Below are positions 1 to 6,986 of a stretch of DNA of 9,105 nt, piece by piece. The position numbers were made by a program, and so were the translations under genes. The stretch is from Fidelibacterota bacterium. Its GTDB lineage: Bacteria; Marinisomatota; Marinisomatia; SCGC-AAA003-L08; GCA-002719095. Positions within the stretch are counted from its first letter, which is position 1. Every line of letters begins with the position of its first letter. The notes below the pieces were generated by a model. That model was given only the letters and a program-made list of their open reading frames with translations. It had not been told where the DNA came from and did not search any database. The DNA is taken from the NCBI GenBank assembly GCA_002705575.1, contig PAHI01000003.1, positions 1 to 9,105 on the forward strand, in the 5' to 3' direction.

Positions 1-74
1 ACCATTTAGCAAGGCGAATATATTGAATAATATGCTTTTTGGGTTTATATATTTTATATTGGTATAACTATAAA
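1..74. other. Left-edge stretch downstream of the methyltransferase; no gene called
   Basis: 74 AT-rich bases. Two minus-strand frames are open to the window edge after the methyltransferase stop, but neither begins with ATG, GTG or TTG near a Shine-Dalgarno. An ATG at 5-3 is too close to the edge to judge. No hairpin terminator is visible, so the operon may continue beyond the window. Confidence 0.4.
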
Positions 75-1064
75 TTAATTCATTGGCTTTCGCAAAATAA
101 ATCGCATGTGATTAGCACAACCAGAAGCATCAATTATTGACTGCAACTCATTTCGATTTTCGCGTAAAAATCCTGATGCTCCTTTATCTTTTTTGTCATC
201 TTTGTAGTAAGAATAAATATCTGGTATATCCATTCCTTTAGTTTCAAAATGTAAAATTTCTAAATTAGATTTATCAATAGCTATACCTAATGACTCTTTA
301 GTGAAATAATATAAATGTTCAACTGGCATAATTAGACTATTTCTATTACCGAGTATTTTAAATGCCAAAGAATCAAAGTTAGGAGTAAATAATATAGAAA
401 TTCCCCCAGGTTCTAAATGGTCAGAAATACCATTAATAACTTCAATAGGATTTGGAACATGCTCAATAACATCAAATAAAGTAATTACGTCAAATCTTTT
501 TTCTTTAGGGATTTTTGAGAGCGGTTGGTTCCATACTTTTATTCCTAATTTGCTTGAAGTGAATTTCGCTAATTCCTTTCCCAACTCTTGCCCAGAAACA
601 TTTAATCCTAATGATTTAGAATAATCAAGGAACCAGCCTGTACCACAACCTACATCTAATAGATTAATATCATTTGGAGCTAAGTCTACGTAAGAAAGAA
701 TTAAATCTAATCTTTCCCTACCAAATCGCTTTAATCTATATTTAACATGATCTAGATAATCACTTTTAGCCATAGGTAAATATTCTTCGGCGCTATAAAC
801 ATCATTCGTATCATTAGGAAATTTTTCAACATAACCTAATCCACAACCTTTGCATTTCATAATGTTAATATCAAATCGATTTAAAAAAATTTCTCGTTTT
901 TCAGAATTACATATTGGGCAAGTTTTTATATCATACCATCCACTCCCATTCTTCACATTTTCTACACATTTCTTAATTTCATTAGCTCGTTTTTCTAGGA
1001 ACCCTTCAAAGCGCATTTCATCTAAATCAACTTCTTTGAAGTCATTAAGTATTTTGTTAAACAT
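75..1064 (-). CDS. Zinc-ribbon class I SAM-dependent methyltransferase
   Basis: 329 residues. An N-terminal zinc ribbon is formed by C-P-I-C (49-52) and C-K-G-C (71-74). The methyltransferase core follows: SAM-binding motif I L-L-D-V-G-C-G-T-G-W-F-L-D (135-147), F-D-V-I-T-L-F-D-V-I-E-H-V (191-203) and P-G-G-I-S-I-L-F-T-P-N (219-229), then H-L-Y-Y-F-T (250-255). This arrangement is common in polysaccharide loci, where the protein is assumed to methylate a sugar or a glycan end; the acceptor cannot be told. It is shorter than the roughly 400-residue TylC3-type sugar C-methyltransferases and lacks their C-terminal domain. The start ATG has AAGGAA (1080-1075) 10 nt upstream, the best Shine-Dalgarno at a canonical start in the window. 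It is the last complete gene, 27 bases after the phosphatase. Confidence 0.9.
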   Translation of the reverse strand: MFNKILNDFKEVDLDEMRFEGFLEKRANEIKKCVENVKNGSGWYDIKTCPICNSEKREIFLNRFDINIMKCKGCGLGYVEKFPNDTNDVYSAEEYLPMAKSDYLDHVKYRLKRFGRERLDLILSYVDLAPNDINLLDVGCGTGWFLDYSKSLGLNVSGQELGKELAKFTSSKLGIKVWNQPLSKIPKEKRFDVITLFDVIEHVPNPIEVINGISDHLEPGGISILFTPNFDSLAFKILGNRNSLIMPVEHLYYFTKESLGIAIDKSNLEILHFETKGMDIPDIYSYYKDDKKDKGASGFLRENRNELQSIIDASGCANHMRFILRKPMN

Positions 1065-1074
1065 CTAAAATTTA

Positions 1075-1080
1075 TTCCTT
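1075..1080 (-). promoter_or_regulatory. Shine-Dalgarno sequence of the methyltransferase gene
   Basis: AAGGAA on the coding strand, 10 nt before the ATG at 1064-1062. It lies in the 27-base gap after the HAD phosphatase gene and supports the chosen start. Spacing is slightly long. Confidence 0.6.
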
Positions 1081-1091
1081 TTTTATAATTA

Positions 1092-1574
1092 CTATTTTGA
1101 AAGATTACTACTATTAATTAGATCAAATAATTCTCTAATTACACCATCTCCACCTTTTGCTTTTGTAATAATGGCAGCAATATTAAGAATCTCATTATGA
1201 GCATCATGTGGTGCGATTGGTACACCGACTATTTTCATTGCCTCTAGATCATTTACATCATTACCGACAAAAATAATTTTTGACAAATCATAATTCATTT
1301 TATCACAAATTGTTATAATAGCACTTTTTTTATCTTTTACATCTTGCATAACATCTATTTCAAGCTTCTCCGCCCTTAAAGTAACAATTGGATTTGTTTC
1401 AGTACTTATAATCATTTGTTTAACACCCTTATTTTTAAATAAAGATACTCCCATACCATCAGCTCTATTTAAGATAACAGACTCTTGACCATCTTGCGAC
1501 AACAATACTTTATTATTAGTCATAACACCATCAAAATCATATACGATCAATTCAATCTCTTTAAAAGTAATCAT
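1092..1574 (-). CDS. HAD phosphatase of the KdsC / NeuA C-terminal domain type
   Basis: A 160-residue single-domain C0-type HAD phosphatase with no cap. Motif I is Y-D-F-D-G-V-M-T (12-19) with nucleophile D13 and acid/base D15. Motif II is I-I-S-T-E-T (55-60), and motif III is K82 in V-K-D-K-K. Motif IV is G-N-D-V-N-D (104-109), and the K-G-G-D-G-V-I-R-E tail is at about 140-148. KdsC removes phosphate from Kdo-8-phosphate. The same domain occurs fused behind CMP-sialic acid synthetases and as a Kdn-9-phosphate phosphatase. The S-T-E variant of motif II recalls the latter groups more than KdsC, so an eight- or nine-carbon acidic sugar phosphate is the likely substrate, but this is inference. 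No synthase or CMP-transferase partner lies within the window. The ATG start is 14 bases after the upstream stop, without a Shine-Dalgarno, which suggests coupling. Confidence 0.88.
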   Translation of the reverse strand: MITFKEIELIVYDFDGVMTNNKVLLSQDGQESVILNRADGMGVSLFKNKGVKQMIISTETNPIVTLRAEKLEIDVMQDVKDKKSAIITICDKMNYDLSKIIFVGNDVNDLEAMKIVGVPIAPHDAHNEILNIAAIITKAKGGDGVIRELFDLINSSNLSK

Positions 1575-1588
1575 AAATATTTTGGTAT

Positions 1589-2881
1589 TTAAACCATGAC
1601 CCCTTTAATTATGTTATCAATATCTTTTGCTGCTTTGTTTAAACTATGATTATTTAAATAAAATGCCATAGCATCTTTACAAATCCTTAAATAATAATCA
1701 TGATCATCAGCCATCATTTTAATATTTTTAGAAAATTGATGATTATTTTCAGCAAAAAGTGCTCCTTGCATCTTATTATTTTTAAACATTCCATCAAATG
1801 AAACTTTATTGCCTATCGCCGGCACCATCATTGAAAAAATTGTAGGAACTCTTATTCGAACACCAGTAATTAATTTACCTGGTACAACAACGAAAAAAGA
1901 GTCAACTAACTCATCCCAAATATTGTCAACATATCCTCGATACAATACATTTGGTTTATTAAAGCTTTCTTTTAACTCGGGACTTGGTTTGCCCCCACCG
2001 ATTATATGTAATTCTAAATTATAAATATTTAGATCTTTTAATAATTTCGGCCAAACTTGATTCATAAACCACAATAGACTTACTGAAGTAAAACTACCAT
2101 CAACACCTCCTATGTGCATTATTTTCAATTTTTTTTCATTAAAAATTTTATTTTTTATAAAATTTTCTCTTTTCTTCAAACTTAATTCTGGACCACCTTT
2201 TATGTATATTTTTCTTAATATCGAATTAACACCTCTTCCCTTCAAATATTTTACATCAGTTGAACTGCCAGAAAGAACGACTTTACTTCTTTTTTGTAAT
2301 TTCAATTCACTTCTTTTTAAAACTTGATATCGAGCATTCACAATTACACGTCTAACCACATTAGAAAAACTATTTTTATTATTAAAATATAAAATATTTC
2401 TATTTTTATATGCATTAGCTTGAATATCGTGCATATTATAGATCATAGGAATACTCTTATTTAATAGAAAATCATAAACACCAACATAAAAATCTTCGTA
2501 CCATATAATATCTACTTTATTATTTAAAATTATAGAGTTTATTTCATTGCATACAGATTTATAATTTTTGGATGTAAAATATTGAATAGGGTAAAAATAT
2601 AATTTTATCAATTCTGTAAAGATATTATATAGTTTTAAAGTATTTAATGAGGTTGTTTTTTTTTCATTTAAAATTATAGTTTGACAACTATTCAACTTTG
2701 GATGATACTTTTTCGTCTTAAGAACCTCTGCTTTTGATTCTTTTTGGTTTTTTGATAAAATAATTACATCAACCTGATGTCCTAAGTGGATAAGGCATTC
2801 TATATTTCCTGAGTTATGCACTTGATGACCAGTACCATGCGGGAGTGGCGGACCACCAGTACAAATAAATAGAATGTTCAT
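1589..2881 (-). CDS. GT-B fold glycosyltransferase (GT4/group 1-like)
   Basis: 430 residues. The N-terminus reads M-N-I-L-F-I-C-T-G-G-P-P, then G-T-G-H-Q-V-H-N-S-G-N, and ends the first unit with L-I-H-L-G-H-Q-V-D-V-I-I-L, the usual opening of group 1 glycosyltransferases. A linker near 245-260 leads into a second Rossmann-like domain with I-M-H-I-G-G-V-D-G, L-H-I-I-G-G-G (about 291-297), V-L-Y-R-G-Y-V and V-V-V-P-G. The segment T-G-V-R-I-R-V-P-T-I-F-S-M sits where relatives hold the donor-binding G-x-x-x-K...E region. Arginines replace the usual lysine and the E-x7-E pattern is not obvious, so donor use may differ. It probably adds one sugar of the repeat unit at the cytoplasmic face. The ATG start lies 32 bases after the dehydrogenase stop with no Shine-Dalgarno. 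Acceptor and donor are unknown. Confidence 0.87.
   Translation of the reverse strand: MNILFICTGGPPLPHGTGHQVHNSGNIECLIHLGHQVDVIILSKNQKESKAEVLKTKKYHPKLNSCQTIILNEKKTTSLNTLKLYNIFTELIKLYFYPIQYFTSKNYKSVCNEINSIILNNKVDIIWYEDFYVGVYDFLLNKSIPMIYNMHDIQANAYKNRNILYFNNKNSFSNVVRRVIVNARYQVLKRSELKLQKRSKVVLSGSSTDVKYLKGRGVNSILRKIYIKGGPELSLKKRENFIKNKIFNEKKLKIMHIGGVDGSFTSVSLLWFMNQVWPKLLKDLNIYNLELHIIGGGKPSPELKESFNKPNVLYRGYVDNIWDELVDSFFVVVPGKLITGVRIRVPTIFSMMVPAIGNKVSFDGMFKNNKMQGALFAENNHQFSKNIKMMADDHDYYLRICKDAMAFYLNNHSLNKAAKDIDNIIKGVMV
2656..2664. repeat. Nine-base A/T homopolymer inside the GT-B glycosyltransferase gene
   Basis: T9 on the plus strand, coding E-K-K-T in the N-terminal domain of the glycosyltransferase. 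The frame is intact. Confidence 0.7.
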
Positions 2882-2913
2882 GTTATGAGAAAAATTGTAA
2901 AAATCGAAATATT

Positions 2914-4182
2914 TTAAATTTCATTTAAATCAATTACATTTTTTTTCAAATTACTTTTTCTAATTTCTTTAAAAACATTTTCTTGCAAGCCATGAATGAT
3001 TATTGTGTCAACAGATTTAATAAAGTCCTCGGCTTTTTCGTAAACAACTGGTTCAATTAATTCAATAAATTTTTGCCAGATTTTTAAATTTACTCCAGTA
3101 AGATTATTTATATCAATATTTTCATCATGTACAGAAATTTTATCGTATTTTTTACTCAAATCATAAATTAATTTTAAAACTGAACTTTCTCTTAAATCAT
3201 CTGTACCGTCTTTGAAAGTAATTCCAGCAAAACCTATTGCACCATATGAATTTTTAATGATGTGATTTTTTGCATTTAGAATAATATTTTCGTTACTTTT
3301 TAAAATATTTGACAAAACTGGAATAACAAGATTATTTTTTTTTGCTAAATGACTTAGAGCCCTTAGATCTTTTGGTAAACATGAACCTCCGAAAGCATAG
3401 CCTGGCCTTAGATACTTGGTACTTATGTTTAATAAGGTATCAGATTTTAATAGATCCATTACAACATTAGGGTTTGCATTATATTCTTTTGAAATAAGTG
3501 AAATTTCATTTGCAAAAGATATTTTTAAAGCATGAAATGCATTAGAAGTATATTTATATAATTCTGCTTCTTCAAAAGACACCTCATTTCCTTGAAACTT
3601 ACCTGGTATTGAAGACCAAAGTTCATTTAATAACATTTTAATTTTATTATCACTGGAAGCAGTAACTGTTAATGGTGGTTTAAAAAAATCATTTACTGAG
3701 TTACCCTCTCTTAAAAATTCAGGGCAAAATGCTATGCTGTATTTATTATTTAAGTAATTTTCCACATTAAAAATTGGTATTACCGTATTATTTATAGTGC
3801 CTGGCGGGATAGTACTTCTAATACAAATACCTAACCATCGATCTCTATTTTTTAAATATTCATTAATATCTTTGAGTACTTTTTTTATCGATGATAGGTC
3901 TACCTCACCATTATTAAGGGACGGCGTGCCTACACAAACAAAGGTTAAATCACTTTCATCTAGCATATCTTTAAGTGAAGTAGATGCTGAAAAAGTTTTA
4001 TTTAAAATAGACTTTTTTAAAAGCTCTTCACAACCATATTCTAAAAAAGGCATTACTCCATTTGATAACATCTTTACTTTTTCTTTAGAAAGATCACAAC
4101 CAAATACTTTGTGCCCTAATGATGACAAACAAACTCCTGTTATCACTCCAACATATCCAAGTCCTATAATTGATATATTCAT
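2914..4182 (-). CDS. UDP-glucose/GDP-mannose 6-dehydrogenase family protein, AlgD-like
   Basis: The 422-residue enzyme would oxidise the C6 hydroxyl of a nucleotide sugar to a carboxylate in two NAD-dependent steps, giving a uronic acid donor. The Rossmann loop G-L-G-Y-V-G is at 7-12. V-G-T-P-S (84-88), R-S-T-I-P-P-G-T (122-129) and C-P-E-F-L-R-E-G (153-160) follow. The helix Y-K-Y-T-S-N-A-F-H-A-L-K spans 209-220, the catalytic cysteine is C268 in F-G-G-S-C-L-P-K-D (264-272), and F-K-D-G-T-D-D-L-R-E-S lies near 323-333. The central segment resembles Pseudomonas AlgD as I recall it, including a catalytic cysteine at the same number (268). GDP-mannose is therefore a reasonable guess for substrate, but UDP-sugars cannot be excluded. 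Its ATG overlaps the amidotransferase stop by four bases, implying coupled translation. A run of nine A (3343-3335) lies in the coding strand. Confidence 0.92.
   Translation of the reverse strand: MNISIIGLGYVGVITGVCLSSLGHKVFGCDLSKEKVKMLSNGVMPFLEYGCEELLKKSILNKTFSASTSLKDMLDESDLTFVCVGTPSLNNGEVDLSSIKKVLKDINEYLKNRDRWLGICIRSTIPPGTINNTVIPIFNVENYLNNKYSIAFCPEFLREGNSVNDFFKPPLTVTASSDNKIKMLLNELWSSIPGKFQGNEVSFEEAELYKYTSNAFHALKISFANEISLISKEYNANPNVVMDLLKSDTLLNISTKYLRPGYAFGGSCLPKDLRALSHLAKKNNLVIPVLSNILKSNENIILNAKNHIIKNSYGAIGFAGITFKDGTDDLRESSVLKLIYDLSKKYDKISVHDENIDINNLTGVNLKIWQKFIELIEPVVYEKAEDFIKSVDTIIIHGLQENVFKEIRKSNLKKNVIDLNEI
3335..3343. repeat. Nine-base A/T homopolymer inside the sugar dehydrogenase gene
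   Basis: T9 on the plus strand, coding A-K-K-N in the C-terminal half of the AlgD-like dehydrogenase, just after the catalytic cysteine region. The frame is intact. Confidence 0.7.
4179..4182 (-). other. ATGA stop-start overlap between amidotransferase and sugar dehydrogenase
   Basis: The amidotransferase stop TGA (4181-4179) and the dehydrogenase start ATG (4182-4180) share bases, a classic translational coupling arrangement. It supports matched expression and a linked function of the two enzymes. Confidence 0.85.
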
Positions 4183-6077
4183 TTAATTAATTCTTTTATA
4201 CTCCTGTTACGATTTGAATTGTTTTCTCTTAACCTAAACCATGATGCTAAAGTAATCAGTGACCATATTTTTTTATGATTTTTAACTATTAAATCTTTAT
4301 CATTACCAATTTTTTTTAAAAAACTTAAATCTAAAATTCCATCAAATTGATTTGGTAAATTATTTATTAAATCGATGAAATCTTTATTCTTAAGCCAACT
4401 TACTATAGGAGGGACAAAACCCATTTTCTTTCTTTTCTTAATTGAATTAGGAATAATATCACTAAAAGATGATTTTAAAAATTGTTTAAAATTATCATGG
4501 TCCAATTTATCATTCTTGAGACTACCTGGTATTGCACTTGCAAAACTTACAATTCTATGGTCAAGAAAAGGGACCCTTACTTCTAATGAATTAGCCATAG
4601 ATAATTTATCAGTAAACATTAATAACTGATCAGGAATATATGTTTTCAAATCAATAAACTGCCTCTGCCCTACAGTATCATTTCCTGGATATGATCTCCA
4701 TAATTCTTCAAAAATCGTCTCATATCTAAGTTCAGTATCAATACCAAGATCTATTAAATCAACTTGATTAAAATAACCTTGATTTAATCTAGGTAGATGA
4801 CTTGACCAGAGCAATCCGGGGTCACTAATAACCTTTAAAACATTATAAGCACTTGATGAAATTTGTTTAAACAGTGGAGCAATTATCCTAGCAATATTTT
4901 TATTTTCACCAATTAGATTTTTTATTCTTCCTCGACCATCTTTAAAATCAATGTAATGCTGATAACCACCAAAAAGTTCATCGCCACCCAAACCACTTAA
5001 ACTTACTTTTACATCCTCTGAAGCTGCCTGACTAATTAAATATTGTGAAATCACAGTTGGATCAGCGCTTGGATTATCGATATGCCATAAAACTGTTGGT
5101 AACTCATTAATCATATCAAACTTATTTATAATTAATTGATTATGATTTGAATTACATATTCTTGCTACATCATTAGCAAAAGGAGATTCGTCGAAAACTG
5201 CATTATCATATTTGATATTATATGTATTTAATTTGTAATTAGCAATTTCATTGGATATTAGAGTAATTAGCGTTGAGTCTAAACCTCCACTAAGAAATGA
5301 GGCGACTGGAACATCACTTCTCATTCTTAAAGATATTGAATCTTTAAAAAGTTCAACAAATTCTTCAGTTCTATCTTTCACATTGCCGAATCTTTCAATT
5401 TGGGAATAGTCTTCTAATTTCCACCAGCTACTGATAGAGAATTTTTGTGGTTTGTATTCAATATATTCTCCAGGCAATAATTTTTTAATTGAACTATATA
5501 AAGTATTTTCTCTAGGTACATATCCAAGCATTAAATAATCTGCTAAGCTTTGTTTATCTATTTTTTTATCTACGTAATCATGCAGTAAAATAGATTTTGA
5601 TTCGCTCGAGAAAATCAATCTTGAACCATCGAAATAGTAATATAAAGGTTTTATTCCCATCCTATCTCTGCAAAGAATAAGCTTCTTTTTAATATCATCC
5701 CATATAGCAAAAGCAAACATACCATTAAGATAAGAAAACATATTCTTGCCATATTCTTTATATAAATGCACAAGAACTTCTGTATCAGATTTTGTTTTAA
5801 ATCTATATCCTTTTTTTATTAGATCATTTCTTAATTCTAAATAATTATAAATTTCACCATTACAAATCACAAAAACATTTTTTTCATGATTGCTTATTGG
5901 CTGATCACCTCCATCAATATCAATTATAGATAATCGCTGCATCCCCATGGATATAAAATTATTTCGATAATCACCCTTTGAATCAGGACCTCTATGCTTA
6001 ATAGAAAAAAGCATTTTTTCTAAATTCTCTTGATCTGGCGATGAGTTAAAATCTAATAGTCCTGCTATTCCACACAT
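4179..6077 (-). CDS. asnB: Glutamine-hydrolysing asparagine synthase-type amidotransferase
   Basis: 632 residues, full length for this family. The N-terminal class II glutaminase domain begins M-C-G-I-A-G, so C2 is the nucleophile after Met removal. R48, C-N-G-E-I-Y-N-Y (72-79) and S-D-T-E (97-100) build the glutamine pocket. R-D-R-M-G-I-K-P-L (137-145) follows. The synthetase half has the ATP pyrophosphatase loop S-G-G-L-D-S-T (263-269) and L-S-G-L-G-G-D-E-L-F-G-G (360-371). All key residues are intact, so ammonia from glutamine should be passed to an adenylated carboxylate. The classic product is asparagine. In polysaccharide loci the same family is proposed to amidate uronic acids, and the four-base ATGA overlap with the sugar dehydrogenase downstream favours that here (inference). 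The ATG must be the start because C2 has to be exposed. No Shine-Dalgarno lies near it; an AAGAAGA about 23 nt upstream is too distant. It is the only gene here ending in TGA. Confidence 0.93.
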   Translation of the reverse strand: MCGIAGLLDFNSSPDQENLEKMLFSIKHRGPDSKGDYRNNFISMGMQRLSIIDIDGGDQPISNHEKNVFVICNGEIYNYLELRNDLIKKGYRFKTKSDTEVLVHLYKEYGKNMFSYLNGMFAFAIWDDIKKKLILCRDRMGIKPLYYYFDGSRLIFSSESKSILLHDYVDKKIDKQSLADYLMLGYVPRENTLYSSIKKLLPGEYIEYKPQKFSISSWWKLEDYSQIERFGNVKDRTEEFVELFKDSISLRMRSDVPVASFLSGGLDSTLITLISNEIANYKLNTYNIKYDNAVFDESPFANDVARICNSNHNQLIINKFDMINELPTVLWHIDNPSADPTVISQYLISQAASEDVKVSLSGLGGDELFGGYQHYIDFKDGRGRIKNLIGENKNIARIIAPLFKQISSSAYNVLKVISDPGLLWSSHLPRLNQGYFNQVDLIDLGIDTELRYETIFEELWRSYPGNDTVGQRQFIDLKTYIPDQLLMFTDKLSMANSLEVRVPFLDHRIVSFASAIPGSLKNDKLDHDNFKQFLKSSFSDIIPNSIKKRKKMGFVPPIVSWLKNKDFIDLINNLPNQFDGILDLSFLKKIGNDKDLIVKNHKKIWSLITLASWFRLRENNSNRNRSIKELIK

Positions 6078-6108
6078 ATTTTTAATTTTTAAATTATTAT
6101 TCTTCTTT

Positions 6109-6975
6109 TTAAAAGTTGTATTTTTTTCTATTCTTTATTGTCATAAAGTGAATCGTCAAGATTAAAAAATAATACCACCTTGGAGATTGCCTTTTATTCT
6201 TAAAATCAGTTTCAAAATTACTTTTTTTCCAAAATTCATGATTAACAATTAATTTTTTTGCTTCATGATGAGAATTTTCTAAAAGATTATTATTAAGATC
6301 AATTTTCAAAAAAGAAAATAATTTTGTCATTTCCAATATTTTATCTTTTTTAATATTTTCATATTTTATACAAAATATGTTAGAGGGATATTTTTTTTTA
6401 AATTTTTCCATCAATAAAACGCTGTAGTTCCACCTTCTAATCCAATAAAAATAATTACTAATGTAGCCATTATCAAAATTATAAATTGCTGAGCATATAG
6501 AATCTAACGGGTTCCTAAAAATCACTACTATTTTACTTTTAGGATAATATTTTAAAATAGTATCAATATGGTTTATGTGCGCAGGTGTCTTTTCAACCCA
6601 CTTAGCTTTTGAAATATTCATATCATTTTGCTCATCTAGATTAGATAAAACAAACATTTCAAAAATATCTTTTAATGATAAATTACCATTATAATCTTTT
6701 TCATCTAAAAATTGTAAGAATTTTAAGGGGAAATAAACATCATTCATTTTGTTGGTAATGTTTTTTATTTTAATTAATTCTTTTTTTGTTACTTTTTGGA
6801 AATCATTCTTAAAAAATGGATTAAAAATCCTATTAAAAAAATGTGTTTCAGGGAATGAAACTAATCCATTTTGAGTAGTCAAAAGAGATTGAAGATAGGT
6901 TGTACCTGACCTCGGGAAACCAACAATAAAAATGGGTTCTTGAGAAAGACTACCGAGTTTTGAATGAATTCTAAT
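6109..6975 (-). CDS. PAPS-dependent sulfotransferase with an apparent ATT start codon
   Basis: The enzyme would move a sulfuryl group from PAPS to a glycan or lipid hydroxyl. Counting from ATT at 6975-6973 it is 288 residues, normal for bacterial sulfotransferases. The 5'-phosphosulfate loop G-F-P-R-S-G-T-T-Y-L is at 19-28 (bases 6924-6895). E-K-T-P-A-H follows at 128-133, and the 3'-phosphate motif F-R-N-P-L-D-S-I-C-S at 153-162. No ATG, GTG, TTG or CTG lies in frame between the upstream stop (6994-6996) and this loop. The first canonical codon is TTG at 6882-6880, just after the loop, and would give a 257-residue protein unable to bind PAPS. ATT is chosen because it overlaps the previous stop (TA-ATT) and lies 6 nt after AGGAA. 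ATA at 6978-6976 is the alternative. A sequencing error, decayed start or frameshift fusion to the preceding gene remain possible. A run of nine A lies inside the coding strand (6391-6399). Function confidence is high; start confidence is moderate. Confidence 0.85.
   Translation of the reverse strand: MRIHSKLGSLSQEPIFIVGFPRSGTTYLQSLLTTQNGLVSFPETHFFNRIFNPFFKNDFQKVTKKELIKIKNITNKMNDVYFPLKFLQFLDEKDYNGNLSLKDIFEMFVLSNLDEQNDMNISKAKWVEKTPAHINHIDTILKYYPKSKIVVIFRNPLDSICSAIYNFDNGYISNYFYWIRRWNYSVLLMEKFKKKYPSNIFCIKYENIKKDKILEMTKLFSFLKIDLNNNLLENSHHEAKKLIVNHEFWKKSNFETDFKNKRQSPRWYYFLILTIHFMTIKNRKKYNF
6391..6399. repeat. Nine-base A/T homopolymer inside the sulfotransferase gene
   Basis: T9 on the plus strand, read as three consecutive AAA lysine codons in the sulfotransferase (F-K-K-K-Y-P). 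Tracts of this length can slip during replication or transcription and also attract sequencing errors. The frame is intact here. Confidence 0.7.
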
Positions 6976-6984
6976 TATGAATTC
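6964..6984. repeat. 8-bp direct repeat at the glycosyltransferase/sulfotransferase junction
   Basis: ATGAATTC occurs at 6964-6971 and again at 6977-6984 on the plus strand, a 13-base period. The copies flank the stop codon of the upstream gene and the proposed ATT start of the sulfotransferase. The repeat is seen directly. That it marks a small slippage or duplication event at the junction is speculation, because AT-rich DNA gives short repeats by chance. Confidence 0.6.
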
Positions 6985-6986
6985 CT
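6973..6986 (-). promoter_or_regulatory. Ribosome binding site and non-canonical start of the sulfotransferase
   Basis: On the coding strand AGGAA (6986-6982) is followed by TTC, then ATA (6978-6976), then ATT (6975-6973). This is one of only two convincing Shine-Dalgarno sequences in the window. It sits 3 nt before ATA and 6 nt before ATT, so spacing favours ATT. The stop TAA of the preceding gene shares its last A with this ATT, imitating the common TAATG coupling arrangement with T in place of G. That an ATT codon can initiate is known from infC; its use here is inference. Confidence 0.55.

Noticed and set aside
1..111. Start of a further downstream gene, possibly with an ATT start overlapping the methyltransferase stop
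   Set aside because: One frame is open from 111 to the edge and has ATT at 75-73, echoing the sulfotransferase junction. However, 20-40 open codons are expected by chance at this base composition, there is no Shine-Dalgarno, and the peptide is not recognisable.
3797..4186. A 129-codon plus-strand open frame opposite the sugar dehydrogenase
   Set aside because: It is antisense to a gene with clear motifs, has no family features or ribosome binding site, and reflects the low stop density opposite a real coding frame. The shorter plus-strand frames at 850-1068, 1809-2024, 2112-2327 and 4375-4629 were rejected for the same reason.
6109..6882. A 257-residue sulfotransferase starting at TTG (6882-6880)
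   Set aside because: This start lies just after the G-F-P-R-S-G-T-T cofactor loop, which is encoded in frame immediately upstream and is essential in the family. The gene must begin further upstream.
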